Source of the DNA: Angustibacter luteus
GTDB taxonomy: Bacteria; Actinomycetota; Actinomycetes; Actinomycetales; Angustibacteraceae
Reading direction: 5' to 3'
DNA length: 64,000 bases
Assembly (NCBI RefSeq): GCF_039541115.1
Contig: NZ_BAABFP010000008.1
Span: forward strand, 434,001-498,000
Part shown: in pieces, positions 7,845 through 15,064 of the stretch
Position numbering within the stretch: the first letter of the stretch is position 1
Layout: each line of letters opens with the position of its first letter
The notes under the pieces: generated by a model
What the model was told of the DNA's origin: nothing
Seen by the model: the letters and a program-made list of their open reading frames with translations, nothing else
Database searches by the model: none
Translations under genes and position numbers: made by a program

Positions 7845-8846
7845 TCACCGAAGGACGGCGCCCAGGTGCTTGGCGACGGGCCACGCCCCGTCGCTGCTGT
7901 TCGCCACCACGGTCCAGGTGAGGCCGGTCGAGGGCCGGTGCAGGCTGCGGAACGAGACCCCAGCGTCGTAGCCCTCCAGCAGGACTGCGTCGGTCGTCGG
8001 GTCGAGCCAGAAGCCGAGACCGTACCGTTTGGACACCTGCGGCGAGTCGCTGCGCGGGCGCACCATCTCGTCCACCCAGTGCCGCGGCACGACCTGCCCG
8101 GCGAAGACGCTCCGCCACAACGCGTGCACGTCGCCGACGGTCGTGTAGAGACCACCGTCGCCGCTGCCGCGGACCGGCAGGTGGAGCACGTTCGTCCGCA
8201 AACCCTCGGTGTCGAGGTAGCCGCGAGCCGCCCGACCGGGCAGCTCGTCGGAGCGCAGGTACGCGGTGTCCCGCAGGCCGGCGGGCCCGCACACCCGCTG
8301 CGTGACCACGTCCCGAAAGGCCGTCCCGGTGGCCCGCTCGACCAGCAGCGCGAGGACGACGAACCCGCTGTTGCAGTAAGAGAACCGGGCGCCCGGGGCG
8401 AACTTCTGGCGGTGGCCGTCCAGTACCGCCAGGTAGTCCTCGGTCTCGGTCAGCCGGTGCACCGGGACCGGCAGCACGTAGTCGGTGATCTCGCCGTCGT
8501 CGTCCTCGTCGACGTAGTCACCGATTCCTGACCGGTGCGCCAGCAGGTGCTCGACGGTCACGGCGTCGTCGATCTCGGGTAGGTCCGCGCCCAGGAGCGA
8601 GCGCGCCGTGGTCCCCAGGGCCAGCGTCCCGTCGTCCACCAGGCTGATCACCGTCAACGCGGTGGTTCCCTTGCACGCGCTGGCCACCGCGAACTGGGTG
8701 TCGAGGGTGTTCGGGACGCCGAGCCCCCGCTCCGCGAGGCCGAACGGCTGGGCGAGCACCGTCTCGCCGGCCTGGTCGACGCGGACCGCACCCGAGAACC
8801 CGTGCTCGGCGGCGATCGCGGCAACGGACGTCTGGAGCGACTCCAT
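7845..8846 (-). CDS. Serine hydrolase, beta-lactamase/DD-peptidase fold
   Basis: 333-residue class C beta-lactamase-like hydrolase. The SxxK motif is SACK in VASACKGTTAL, the YxN motif is Tyr-Cys-Asn in FSYCNSGFVVLALLVE, and LLAHRSGIGDY matches the conserved LLtHtSG block. No signal peptide is evident, which argues for an intracellular esterase or peptidase rather than a resistance enzyme. The start at 8846 (MESLQTS) is chosen because homology begins there. The reading frame stays open upstream to 9500 but that part is the antisense of the transporter. Substrate unknown. Confidence 0.85.
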   Translation of the reverse strand: MESLQTSVAAIAAEHGFSGAVRVDQAGETVLAQPFGLAERGLGVPNTLDTQFAVASACKGTTALTVISLVDDGTLALGTTARSLLGADLPEIDDAVTVEHLLAHRSGIGDYVDEDDDGEITDYVLPVPVHRLTETEDYLAVLDGHRQKFAPGARFSYCNSGFVVLALLVERATGTAFRDVVTQRVCGPAGLRDTAYLRSDELPGRAARGYLDTEGLRTNVLHLPVRGSGDGGLYTTVGDVHALWRSVFAGQVVPRHWVDEMVRPRSDSPQVSKRYGLGFWLDPTTDAVLLEGYDAGVSFRSLHRPSTGLTWTVVANSSDGAWPVAKHLGAVLR

Positions 8847-8913
8847 CCGTTGACGGTAGCCCCGCGGGCGTCCGCGGTGCACCGGCGTTTCTGGCGGATG
8901 AGAAACTGAGGGG

Positions 8914-9804
8914 GTGGACATGACGAGCTGGTTGGCGGCGGCGGTCGCGCTGGCTGCTGCCATCTCGTTCGGCTGGTCCACCGCCCTCATGCACCACGGC
9001 GCCTCGGGGGCCGCCCCGGGCAGCCGCGGGATCGCCCTGCTGCGGCACGTCTTCACCCAGTGGAAGTGGCTGATCGGGCTCGCTGCCAGCCTGTTCGGAC
9101 TGGCCCTGCACACCATCGCCCTGGGGTTGGGCTCGCTGACGCTGGTGCAGCCCATCGTGGTGACCGGCCTGTTCTTCTCGCTGGTCTTCCGGGACGCCCT
9201 CGACCGCCGTCGACCCAGTCGGCGCACGCTCACCTGGGGGGCCGTCACGGCGGCCGGGCTCGCGGTGTTCCTGGCCGCGACGGGTTCCTCCGAGAGCTCG
9301 GACGTCCCGGACGACGCCGGCGCCGCGATCGTCATCGGGCTGGGGCTGCTGGGGGCGTTCGTGGCCTGGCGCCTGGCGGCCCGGCACCCGTCGCGGGCCG
9401 GCCTGCTGCTCGGCACGTCCGGCGGGATCGTGTTCGGCCTGATGGCCGGCTCACTGAAGGCGACGACCGGCGCGTGGGCGCACCACGAGGTGTTCACCAC
9501 GTGGCCGCTCTACGCCGCCGTCAGCATCGGGCTGACCGGGTTCCTGCTCAACCAGCACCTGTACCACCGCACTCGGCTGCCGGACTCCATTCCCATGCTC
9601 AACCTGGTGAACCCGCTGGTGGCGTTGACGTTCGGCATCATCGTGTTCGACGAGCGCCCACGGTCCAGCCCGCTCGCCGTCCTCGTCGAGTGCGCCGGGC
9701 TCGCGGCCGTGCTGCTCGGGATCTTCTTCCTCGGGCGCAGCGAGGGCGAGGCCCAGGACGCCGAGGCCGCCACCGACCCGGCGGCCCGGTCCTATGCGGG
9801 CTGA
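8914..9804 (+). CDS. DMT-superfamily integral membrane protein
   Basis: 296 residues with about nine hydrophobic helices, starting WLAAAVALAAAISFGWSTALMHHGA. The LVQPIVVTGLFFSLVFRDAL and NLVNPLVALTFGIIVFDERP segments, where a conserved Pro is followed by a Glu-Arg loop, match DMT/EamA and NIPA-like permeases. It likely exports or exchanges a small solute or cation. The last 13 bp overlap the end of the convergent P450 gene. Either the GTG at 8914 or the ATG at 8920 may be the start. Confidence 0.8.
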   Translation: MDMTSWLAAAVALAAAISFGWSTALMHHGASGAAPGSRGIALLRHVFTQWKWLIGLAASLFGLALHTIALGLGSLTLVQPIVVTGLFFSLVFRDALDRRRPSRRTLTWGAVTAAGLAVFLAATGSSESSDVPDDAGAAIVIGLGLLGAFVAWRLAARHPSRAGLLLGTSGGIVFGLMAGSLKATTGAWAHHEVFTTWPLYAAVSIGLTGFLLNQHLYHRTRLPDSIPMLNLVNPLVALTFGIIVFDERPRSSPLAVLVECAGLAAVLLGIFFLGRSEGEAQDAEAATDPAARSYAG

Positions 9805-11072
9805 AGCCTGACGGGGAGCGTCTCGACCCCGAAGACGACCGACTGCTCGCGGAACGTGAGCTCGTCCGGATGCACCGCCAGCGCGAGCTCGGGGTACCGG
9901 GTCGCGATCGCCCGGAAGGCCGTCCGCAGCTCCATCCGCGCCAGCTCGGCGCCCACGCAGCGGTGGAACCCGTGGCCGAAGGCGACGTGCGAGTCCGCGC
10001 GGCGGTCCGGGTCGACCGAGTCGGGGTCGGCGGCGAACCTCGGGTCGCGGTTGGCGCCGCTGAGGGAGCAGAGCACTGCGTCGCCGGCCGCGATGCGCTG
10101 GCCGAACAGCTGCAGGTCGTGCCGGGCGAAGCGCGGGAAGCCGGTCTGCACGACGGACAGGTGCCGCAGCAGCTCCTCGACCACGCCGGCCACGGCGTCG
10201 TCGTCCTGGCGGATCAGCTCCAGGACGTCGGGGTGCTGGATCAGGGTGAGCGTGCCCAGGCTGAGCATGCTGGCCGTGGTCTCGTAACCCCCGAGGAAGA
10301 CGCCGTCCGCCAGACCCGCGAGGTCGAGGTCGTCGATCTCGTCGCCGTGCTCGCGCAGGATCGCGCCGATCAGGCCGTCCCCCGGCTCTGCGCGCTGGCG
10401 GGCGACGACGTCCAGCAGGAACGACCGCGAGGTCGACGCCGCATCGAACAGGCCGATCCCGCCGCGGGTCAGGTCGAAGCGGCTCGCGCCCAGCTGGCGG
10501 AACGCCTCCCGGTCCTCCGGAGCGACGCCGAGGAGCTCGCAGATCACCAGGAACGGGATGGGGAAGGCGAAGTCCGCGACGAGGTCGACCACGGGCCCCT
10601 TGGCCTGCAGCGCATCCAGCTGCTCGTCCACGATCCGGGTGATGCCCGGCTGCAGCCGGGCCAGGCGACGCATCGTGAACTCCGGGGTGAGCAGGCCGCG
10701 CAGCCGGGTGTGGTCCGGCGGGTCGGTCAGCCCGAGGCCGCCGACGGAGTGCGCCGCCGTCGTGCCGTGGCTCGGGACCAGGCGGCGGATGTCGTTGCTG
10801 TAGCTCGACCGGTCCGCGAGGACGGCGCGGACCTCGGCGTGACCGCTGACCAGCCAGACGTTGAACCCGGCGAACCTCAGGAGCCGGCTCACCGGCTCGC
10901 GCTCGCGCCGCCGTCCCAGCTCGGCCACCGGGTCCAGCCCGTCGCGCCGGAACGGCAGCAGGAACGAGTCCGGCGCGAACGGCACGCGCGACAGATCCAG
11001 ACCCCCGGCGGCCACCCTCTTCAGCATCCGACGTCCGAACCATCGGGTCATCGGCGCACTCAGACTCGTCAC
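9792..11072 (-). CDS. Cytochrome P450
   Basis: Soluble bacterial-type P450 of about 426 residues. Visible motifs in order: the C-helix region TDPPDHTRLRGLL, the I-helix oxygen-binding motif GGYETTAS, the K-helix ExxR in EELLRHL, and the heme loop FGHGFHRCVGAELARMEL containing the cysteine thiolate. It needs ferredoxin and a reductase, and neither is adjacent. GTG at 11072 is one start, ATG at 11051 is an alternative, and neither has a strong RBS. The gene converges on the upstream transporter. The substrate cannot be predicted. Confidence 0.95.
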   Translation of the reverse strand: MTSLSAPMTRWFGRRMLKRVAAGGLDLSRVPFAPDSFLLPFRRDGLDPVAELGRRREREPVSRLLRFAGFNVWLVSGHAEVRAVLADRSSYSNDIRRLVPSHGTTAAHSVGGLGLTDPPDHTRLRGLLTPEFTMRRLARLQPGITRIVDEQLDALQAKGPVVDLVADFAFPIPFLVICELLGVAPEDREAFRQLGASRFDLTRGGIGLFDAASTSRSFLLDVVARQRAEPGDGLIGAILREHGDEIDDLDLAGLADGVFLGGYETTASMLSLGTLTLIQHPDVLELIRQDDDAVAGVVEELLRHLSVVQTGFPRFARHDLQLFGQRIAAGDAVLCSLSGANRDPRFAADPDSVDPDRRADSHVAFGHGFHRCVGAELARMELRTAFRAIATRYPELALAVHPDELTFREQSVVFGVETLPVRLQPA

Positions 11073-11142
11073 GCCCCCTAGTGTCGCTCGGACCGGCGTC
11101 TTTCTGGCCCAGGCCCACCGGATCGGCACCTAACCTGTACAG

Positions 11143-11181
11143 ATGCAGCGGGCGAGGCAGCGGTCGAACGGCCATGGCTGA
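11143..11181 (+). CDS. Possible leaderless 12-codon upstream ORF of the MmcQ gene
   Basis: TAACCT at 11131-11136 ends 6 nt before an ATG at 11143, the same geometry as other leaderless starts here. The frame encodes MQRARQRSNGHG and stops at 11179-11181, overlapping the ATG of the next gene at 11174. It could couple translation of that gene. With so few codons the evidence is only positional. Confidence 0.25.
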   Translation: MQRARQRSNGHG

Positions 11182-11545
11182 CGCGGCGGACGTGCGCCGG
11201 ATCGCGCTCGAGCTGGCCCACGTCGCGGAGATCCCGAGCGACGGCTTCGACTTCCGGGTCGGCGGCAAGGGGTTCGTCTGGTCCTACCCGGAGCGCGAAC
11301 CGGGCCGGAAGCGGGTGATCCGGACCGACGTCGCCGTGCTGTTCGTCGGCGACGAGGGCGAGAAGCAGGCGCTGCTGAAGGGCGAGCCGGAGCTGTTCTT
11401 CACCACCCCGGCCTACGACGGGTGGCCCCTGGTGATGCTGCGGCTGGACGCCGTGGACGTCGAGCGGCTGACCGAGCTGGTCACGGACGCCTGGCGGATG
11501 CGGGCCCCGGACGAGCTGGGCTCGGGCTCGGTTGAGCTCAGCTGA
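11174..11545 (+). CDS. MmcQ/YjbR family protein
   Basis: 123-residue protein of the YjbR double-wing fold. FRVGGKGFVWSYPERE, the VLFVGDEGEKQALLKGEPELFFTTPAYDGWPLVMLRLDAVDVERLTELVTDAWRMRAP block and the TPAYDGWP turn match the family closely. The family is DNA-binding-like but has no settled function. The ATG at 11174 is preferred because homology starts there. The gene overlaps the end of the convergent CGNR gene by 8 bp. See the possible upstream ORF at 11143. Confidence 0.8.
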   Translation: MADAADVRRIALELAHVAEIPSDGFDFRVGGKGFVWSYPEREPGRKRVIRTDVAVLFVGDEGEKQALLKGEPELFFTTPAYDGWPLVMLRLDAVDVERLTELVTDAWRMRAPDELGSGSVELS

Positions 11546-12074
11546 GGCGGGAGCGCGCGCGGTAGGCGGCGACGGCGTTGCGGTTGCCGCACGCGGTACT
11601 GCAGAACCGCCGAGAACGGTTGCGGGACAGGTCGAGCACGATCCCGTCGCAGGTGTCGTCGGCGCACACCCCGAGCCGGGACATCTCGTCGGACCGGATG
11701 ACGTCGATCATCGCCATCGCCGTCTCCACCGTCACCCGGGTGACCAGCGACGCCTCCATCGGGACCGCGTGGACGTGCCAGTCGAACGAGCCGTGCCGCT
11801 CCAGCCGGGGCACGGCGCCGGCCTCGGCCAGCATGGTGTTGACCAGGATGGCCGCGTCGTCCCGGTCGGCGACGAACAGCCCGCGCAGCACCGGCCGCAG
11901 CGCCCGGACGGCGGCCAGCTCGGCGCCGTCCCCGTCCCGGCGTCCGGTGTAGGACCACTCCGCGTACCACTCGTCGAGCTCCTCGACGGTGGTCAGCGTG
12001 TCCGGGGCCTCGGCGGTGTTCACCAACGCGACGGCAGCGCCGAGGGACATCTCGGTGTCATGACCGAAGAGCAC
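11538..12074 (-). CDS. CGNR zinc-finger transcriptional regulator
   Basis: 178 residues with an N-terminal ABATE-type sensor domain and a C-terminal CGNR treble-clef zinc finger. The finger runs from CADDTCDGIVLDLSRN to RRFCSTACGNRNAVAAYRAR, with four Cys ligands and the signature CGNR. Such proteins are putative stress-responsive DNA-binding regulators. The GTG start at 12074 has TAATCT (12086-12081, minus strand) exactly 6 nt upstream, so it is probably leaderless. Divergent by 39 bp from an EamA transporter, which it may control (inference). Confidence 0.88.
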   Translation of the reverse strand: MLFGHDTEMSLGAAVALVNTAEAPDTLTTVEELDEWYAEWSYTGRRDGDGAELAAVRALRPVLRGLFVADRDDAAILVNTMLAEAGAVPRLERHGSFDWHVHAVPMEASLVTRVTVETAMAMIDVIRSDEMSRLGVCADDTCDGIVLDLSRNRSRRFCSTACGNRNAVAAYRARSRLS

Positions 12075-12119
12075 ATTGACAGATTACACCAGGCGGGCCT
12101 ACGGTCATGAGTCATGACC
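12075..12119. promoter_or_regulatory. Compact divergent leaderless promoters with a palindrome
   Basis: Thirty-nine base pairs separate two divergent starts. On the minus strand TAATCT lies 6 nt before the CGNR GTG. On the plus strand TTGACA (12076-12081) and TACGGT (12100-12105) are 18 nt apart, with the ATG 8 nt further on. A palindrome GGTCATGA-G-TCATGACC spans 12103-12119 and covers the transporter -10 and start codon. A further TCATGACC half-site lies at 12058-12065. Confidence 0.6.
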
Positions 12120-13088
12120 ACCGTTGACCATGACAGCCTCGCGAGCGCCCCCTCGGCGACCGCCCCGACGGCGGCGCCGTCCCGGCTGGTCACCGGTCTC
12201 GTCTTCGCCGTGGTCTCCGCGACGACGTTCGGCCTGTCCGGCTCGCTGGCCCGCGGACTGCTCGACACCGGCTGGAGCGCCGGGGCCGTGGTCCTGGTGC
12301 GGGTCGGGATCGCTGCGCTCGTCGTGCTCCCGTTCGGCCTCTACGCGCTGCACGGTCGCTGGAACGTGCTCTGGCACAACGCCGGCCTGGTCCTGGTGTA
12401 CGGCGCCCTCGCCGTCGCCGGCGCCCAGTTCTGCTACTTCTCCGCGGTCGCCCGGATGGACGTCGGGCCGGCGTTGCTGATCGAGTACACCGCCCCCGCC
12501 GCCGTCGTGGTCTGGCTCTGGCTCCGTCACGGGCAGCGCCCCGGCCCGGTCACCCTGGTCGGCGCCGGGCTCGCCGCCCTCGGACTCGTCCTCGTGCTGG
12601 ACCTGCTCTCCGGCGCCGACCTCAACGTCGCCGGGGTGCTCTGGGCCCTCGCCGCCATGGTCGGTGCCGCGGCGTACTTCGTGATCTCGGCCGACGAGGC
12701 GAACGGGTTGCCGCCCCTGGCGCTCGCGGCCGGCGGGCTCGTCGTCGGTGCCCTCTTCCTCGGCGTCCTCGGGGTCGTCGGCCTGCTGCCGATGGACACC
12801 TCGACCAGCTCGACGACGTACGCCGGGCACACGGTCGCGTGGTGGGTCCCGCTGCTGGTGCTCGGCGTCGTGACGGCCGCGGTGTCGTACACGACGGGCA
12901 TCGCGGCCGGGCGCCGGCTGGGCTCGCGCTTGGCGTCGTTCGTGGCGCTGCTCGAGGTCGTGGCCGGCGTCGTGTTCGCCTGGCTGCTCCTCGACCAGCT
13001 GCCGCGTCCGGTCCAGCTGGTGGGTGGGCTGCTGATCCTGGCCGGGGTCGTCGCGGTCAAGCTGGGCGAGTCGCGGGTCCGCTCGTGA
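12114..13088 (+). CDS. EamA/DMT family transporter
   Basis: 324 residues with ten predicted membrane helices in two EamA repeats. The first starts LVTGLVFAVVSATTFGLSGSLARGLL and the second near LWALAAMVGAAAYFVISA. VARMDVGPALLIEYTAPAAVVVWLWLRHGQRP and FVALLEVVAGVVFAWLLLDQLP are the conserved repeat ends. It is a probable efflux permease for metabolites or drugs. The first 25 residues are a disordered Ala/Pro-rich tail. The stop overlaps the next gene by GTGA. Confidence 0.88.
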   Translation: MTTVDHDSLASAPSATAPTAAPSRLVTGLVFAVVSATTFGLSGSLARGLLDTGWSAGAVVLVRVGIAALVVLPFGLYALHGRWNVLWHNAGLVLVYGALAVAGAQFCYFSAVARMDVGPALLIEYTAPAAVVVWLWLRHGQRPGPVTLVGAGLAALGLVLVLDLLSGADLNVAGVLWALAAMVGAAAYFVISADEANGLPPLALAAGGLVVGALFLGVLGVVGLLPMDTSTSSTTYAGHTVAWWVPLLVLGVVTAAVSYTTGIAAGRRLGSRLASFVALLEVVAGVVFAWLLLDQLPRPVQLVGGLLILAGVVAVKLGESRVRS

Positions 13089-13483
13089 GGGACGCGGGCA
13101 GCGACGCAGGCGCCGACGCGTGGCGGTTCGCCGATGCCTGGGTCCTCACCGCCGTCACGATCTCCCAGCATCCCTGCGACCTGGTCGACCTGGTCGCGGC
13201 CGCGGATGCCGTCAACCACGCGATCGTCACGGAGGCCGAGGTCGAGTCGTCCGTCGGCCGGCTCGCGGCCGCTGGCCTGCTCGCGATCGACGGCGACGAC
13301 CGGTTCGCCCTCACGGGTGAGGGTGCGGCCCTGGTCGGGCACCGTCAGGGTGGGCTCGTCGGCCAGGTGGCCTCGGTGCTGCAGCTGCTCAGGGCCGTCA
13401 CCCCCGGGACGTCGTCGTGGCGCCTGCCGCCAGGGGCGTGGAGCGCCGCGACGGCCCAGTACCGCCGCGACCTACCGGGCTAG
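13085..13483 (+). CDS. Winged-helix-like hypothetical protein
   Basis: 132 residues coupled to the EamA gene by a GTGA overlap. WRFADAWVLTAVTISQHPCDLVDLVAAADAVNHAIVTEAEVESSVGRLAAAGLL followed by DDRFALTGEGAALV has the helix-helix-wing order of a small winged-helix domain, the kind used to score target or effector state. I do not recognise a named family. It may be a partner regulator of the transporter. The gene converges on the GNAT gene with a 4-bp overlap. Confidence 0.6.
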   Translation: MRDAGSDAGADAWRFADAWVLTAVTISQHPCDLVDLVAAADAVNHAIVTEAEVESSVGRLAAAGLLAIDGDDRFALTGEGAALVGHRQGGLVGQVASVLQLLRAVTPGTSSWRLPPGAWSAATAQYRRDLPG

Positions 13484-14043
13484 GCCACGGTGCGGCGCAT
13501 GACGCAGTTGCCCAACCCCTTGCTGCGGATGAACTCGAAGCCGGCCCGCTCGAACAGCGCCCGGGTTCCGTCGTAGAGCACGGACTTCTTCTGGCCGTCG
13601 TTGTCGTGCGGGTAGCCCTCGACGACGCCGCCACCCGCCGCCGCGATCAGGTCGAGGGTGCCCTGCAGGGCGATGGCGGACAGCCCGCGCCGCCGGTAGC
13701 GCTTGTCGACGAAGATGCAGGTGATCCGGTAGTCGGGCCGGACGTCGAGCTCCTCCTCGTACTGCTTGCGGTGGTAGATGTTCGGCAGCTCGTCCGGGCT
13801 GCCGTACTCGCTCCAGGCCACCACCTCGTCCCCGTCGAACACCAGTGCCGCATGGGCCCGCCCCTCGACGACGAGGCGGTGCTTGAGGGATCGGTTGGCG
13901 TCGTAGGTGCGTTCCTTCTCGGCGTTCATGGTGTGGAAGTAGGTGCACCAGCAGCCGCCGAACACGCCGTTGTGCCGCTCGACCATCTCAGCGAACGCGT
14001 CCCAGCTCTGCGACGTCAGCGGCCTGACCTGGAACTCGCTCAC
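13480..14043 (-). CDS. GNAT-family N-acetyltransferase (copy 1)
   Basis: 187 residues. The N-terminal part has NGVFGGCWCTYFH. The acetyl-CoA region is ITCIFVDKRYRRRGLSAIALQGTLDLIAAAGGGVVEGYP, in which RYRRRGL is the Q/RxxGxG/A-like pyrophosphate loop. The end is FEFIRSKGLGNCVMRRTV. The GTG at 14043 follows GGAGGG at good spacing. It is a clear paralogue of the next gene, sharing NNGVxGGCWC, AGGGVVE and the terminal MRRTV. Acceptor substrate unknown. Confidence 0.82.
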   Translation of the reverse strand: MSEFQVRPLTSQSWDAFAEMVERHNGVFGGCWCTYFHTMNAEKERTYDANRSLKHRLVVEGRAHAALVFDGDEVVAWSEYGSPDELPNIYHRKQYEEELDVRPDYRITCIFVDKRYRRRGLSAIALQGTLDLIAAAGGGVVEGYPHDNDGQKKSVLYDGTRALFERAGFEFIRSKGLGNCVMRRTVA

Positions 14044-14099
14044 GGTCCCTCCCTCGCTCGATCGCGCCGGTGATCGCTTCGTAGGCTGGCACAGCAACA

Positions 14100-14114
14100 G
14101 GACGAAAACCGTCC
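14100..14114 (-). terminator. Weak hairpin between the two GNAT genes
   Basis: GGACG-GTTTT-CGTCC read on the minus strand forms a 5-bp stem between GNAT copy 2 and copy 1. There is no U-tract, so termination is only possible, not established. Confidence 0.25.
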
Positions 14115-14130
14115 GGATCTAGGGGCAGCG

Positions 14131-14715
14131 TCACGAGGTGACGGTGCGCCGCATGACCCAGCGCCACTTGGCGATGCGGCGGTCGCGCTCGAAGCCGAAC
14201 TCCTCGAACAGGCTCTCGGGGCCGGTGTGCAGGAAGGCGCCTCGCTGTGGCGCGCGCCCGTCCAGCTGCTCGGGGTAGGCCTCCACGACGCCTCCGCCGG
14301 CCTCGCCGATCGCGCTCAGCGCCGCGGCCAGGGCGGCACGCACGACGCCCTGGCGCCGGTGCTTGCTGCCGGCGAAGACGCAGCCGATCCGCCAGTCCGG
14401 CAGGGCCACGAGCTCCTTCTCGTAGGCCTTGGCGTTCTTGATCGAGGCCACCTCACCCGGCGGCCCGTACTGGCACCAGCCCACGCACTCGTCGCCGGCG
14501 TAGACGAGGATCTGGTGGACGGTCCGGTTCTCGACATGGGCTCGCTTGGCGTCGCGGTTGCCCTCCCGCGAGTCCTGGAAGCCGTCGGGGTGGAACCCGA
14601 TGCACCAGCACCCGCCCCAGACCCCGTTGTTCGCCTCCACGAGCGCAGCGAAGTCCGGCCACGTCTGCGGCGTGAGCGGCTTGGTCACGTACTGGGCCGG
14701 CGCTGACGACGTCAC
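14131..14715 (-). CDS. GNAT-family N-acetyltransferase (copy 2)
   Basis: 194 residues, tandem paralogue of the neighbouring GNAT gene: NNGVWGGCWCIGFHP, then WRIGCVFAGSKHRRQGVVRAALAAALSAIGEAGGGVVEAYP with the acetyl-CoA loop HRRQGV, and a C-terminal MRRTVTS. The GTG start at 14715 is supported by CAGGCT on the minus strand (14727-14722) ending 6 nt before it, so it is probably leaderless. Both copies are transcribed in the same direction. The Cys-Trp-Cys motif shared by both is not a standard GNAT feature and may bind metal or substrate (inference). Confidence 0.82.
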   Translation of the reverse strand: MTSSAPAQYVTKPLTPQTWPDFAALVEANNGVWGGCWCIGFHPDGFQDSREGNRDAKRAHVENRTVHQILVYAGDECVGWCQYGPPGEVASIKNAKAYEKELVALPDWRIGCVFAGSKHRRQGVVRAALAAALSAIGEAGGGVVEAYPEQLDGRAPQRGAFLHTGPESLFEEFGFERDRRIAKWRWVMRRTVTS

Positions 14716-14779
14716 CCCGTCAGCCTGCCCGAAACCGCCAGGCGCCGCCAAGCACGCGATCCGACGTACCGTGTCAGGG

Positions 14780-15064
14780 GTGATGTTCAGTCGGGACCTG
14801 CGCGAGGCGGTGGCGGGTGGCGAGATCACGGTGTCGATCCGGCTCTGGGCGCGCCCGCAGGTCAAGGCCGGCGGGCGCTACGCGACGTGCGGCGTCCTGA
14901 TCGAGGTCGACACCATCGAGGTGCTGCCGTTCTCCGCCGTGACGGACGACGACGTGCAGGCTTCGGGTGAACCGGACCGGGAGACGCTGCGCGTCCGCGC
15001 CGCTCACGCCGGCCCGATTGACGACGCCACCTTGGTCTACCGGATCGAGTTCCACGTCGTGTAG
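14780..15064 (+). CDS. ASCH-domain protein
   Basis: 94 residues matching the compact ASCH/PUA-like beta-barrel: LREAVAGGEITVSIRLWARPQVKAGGRYATCGVLIEVDTIEVLPFSAVTDDDVQASG and a closing LVYRIEFHVV strand. ASCH proteins bind RNA or modified nucleosides, and some hydrolyse N4-acetylcytidine. Activity here is not shown. TACCGT (14767-14772) lies 7 nt before GTG 14780, favouring that start over ATG 14783. The final 28 bp overlap, antisense, the extended tail of the DUF3800 gene. Confidence 0.75.
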   Translation: MMFSRDLREAVAGGEITVSIRLWARPQVKAGGRYATCGVLIEVDTIEVLPFSAVTDDDVQASGEPDRETLRVRAAHAGPIDDATLVYRIEFHVV

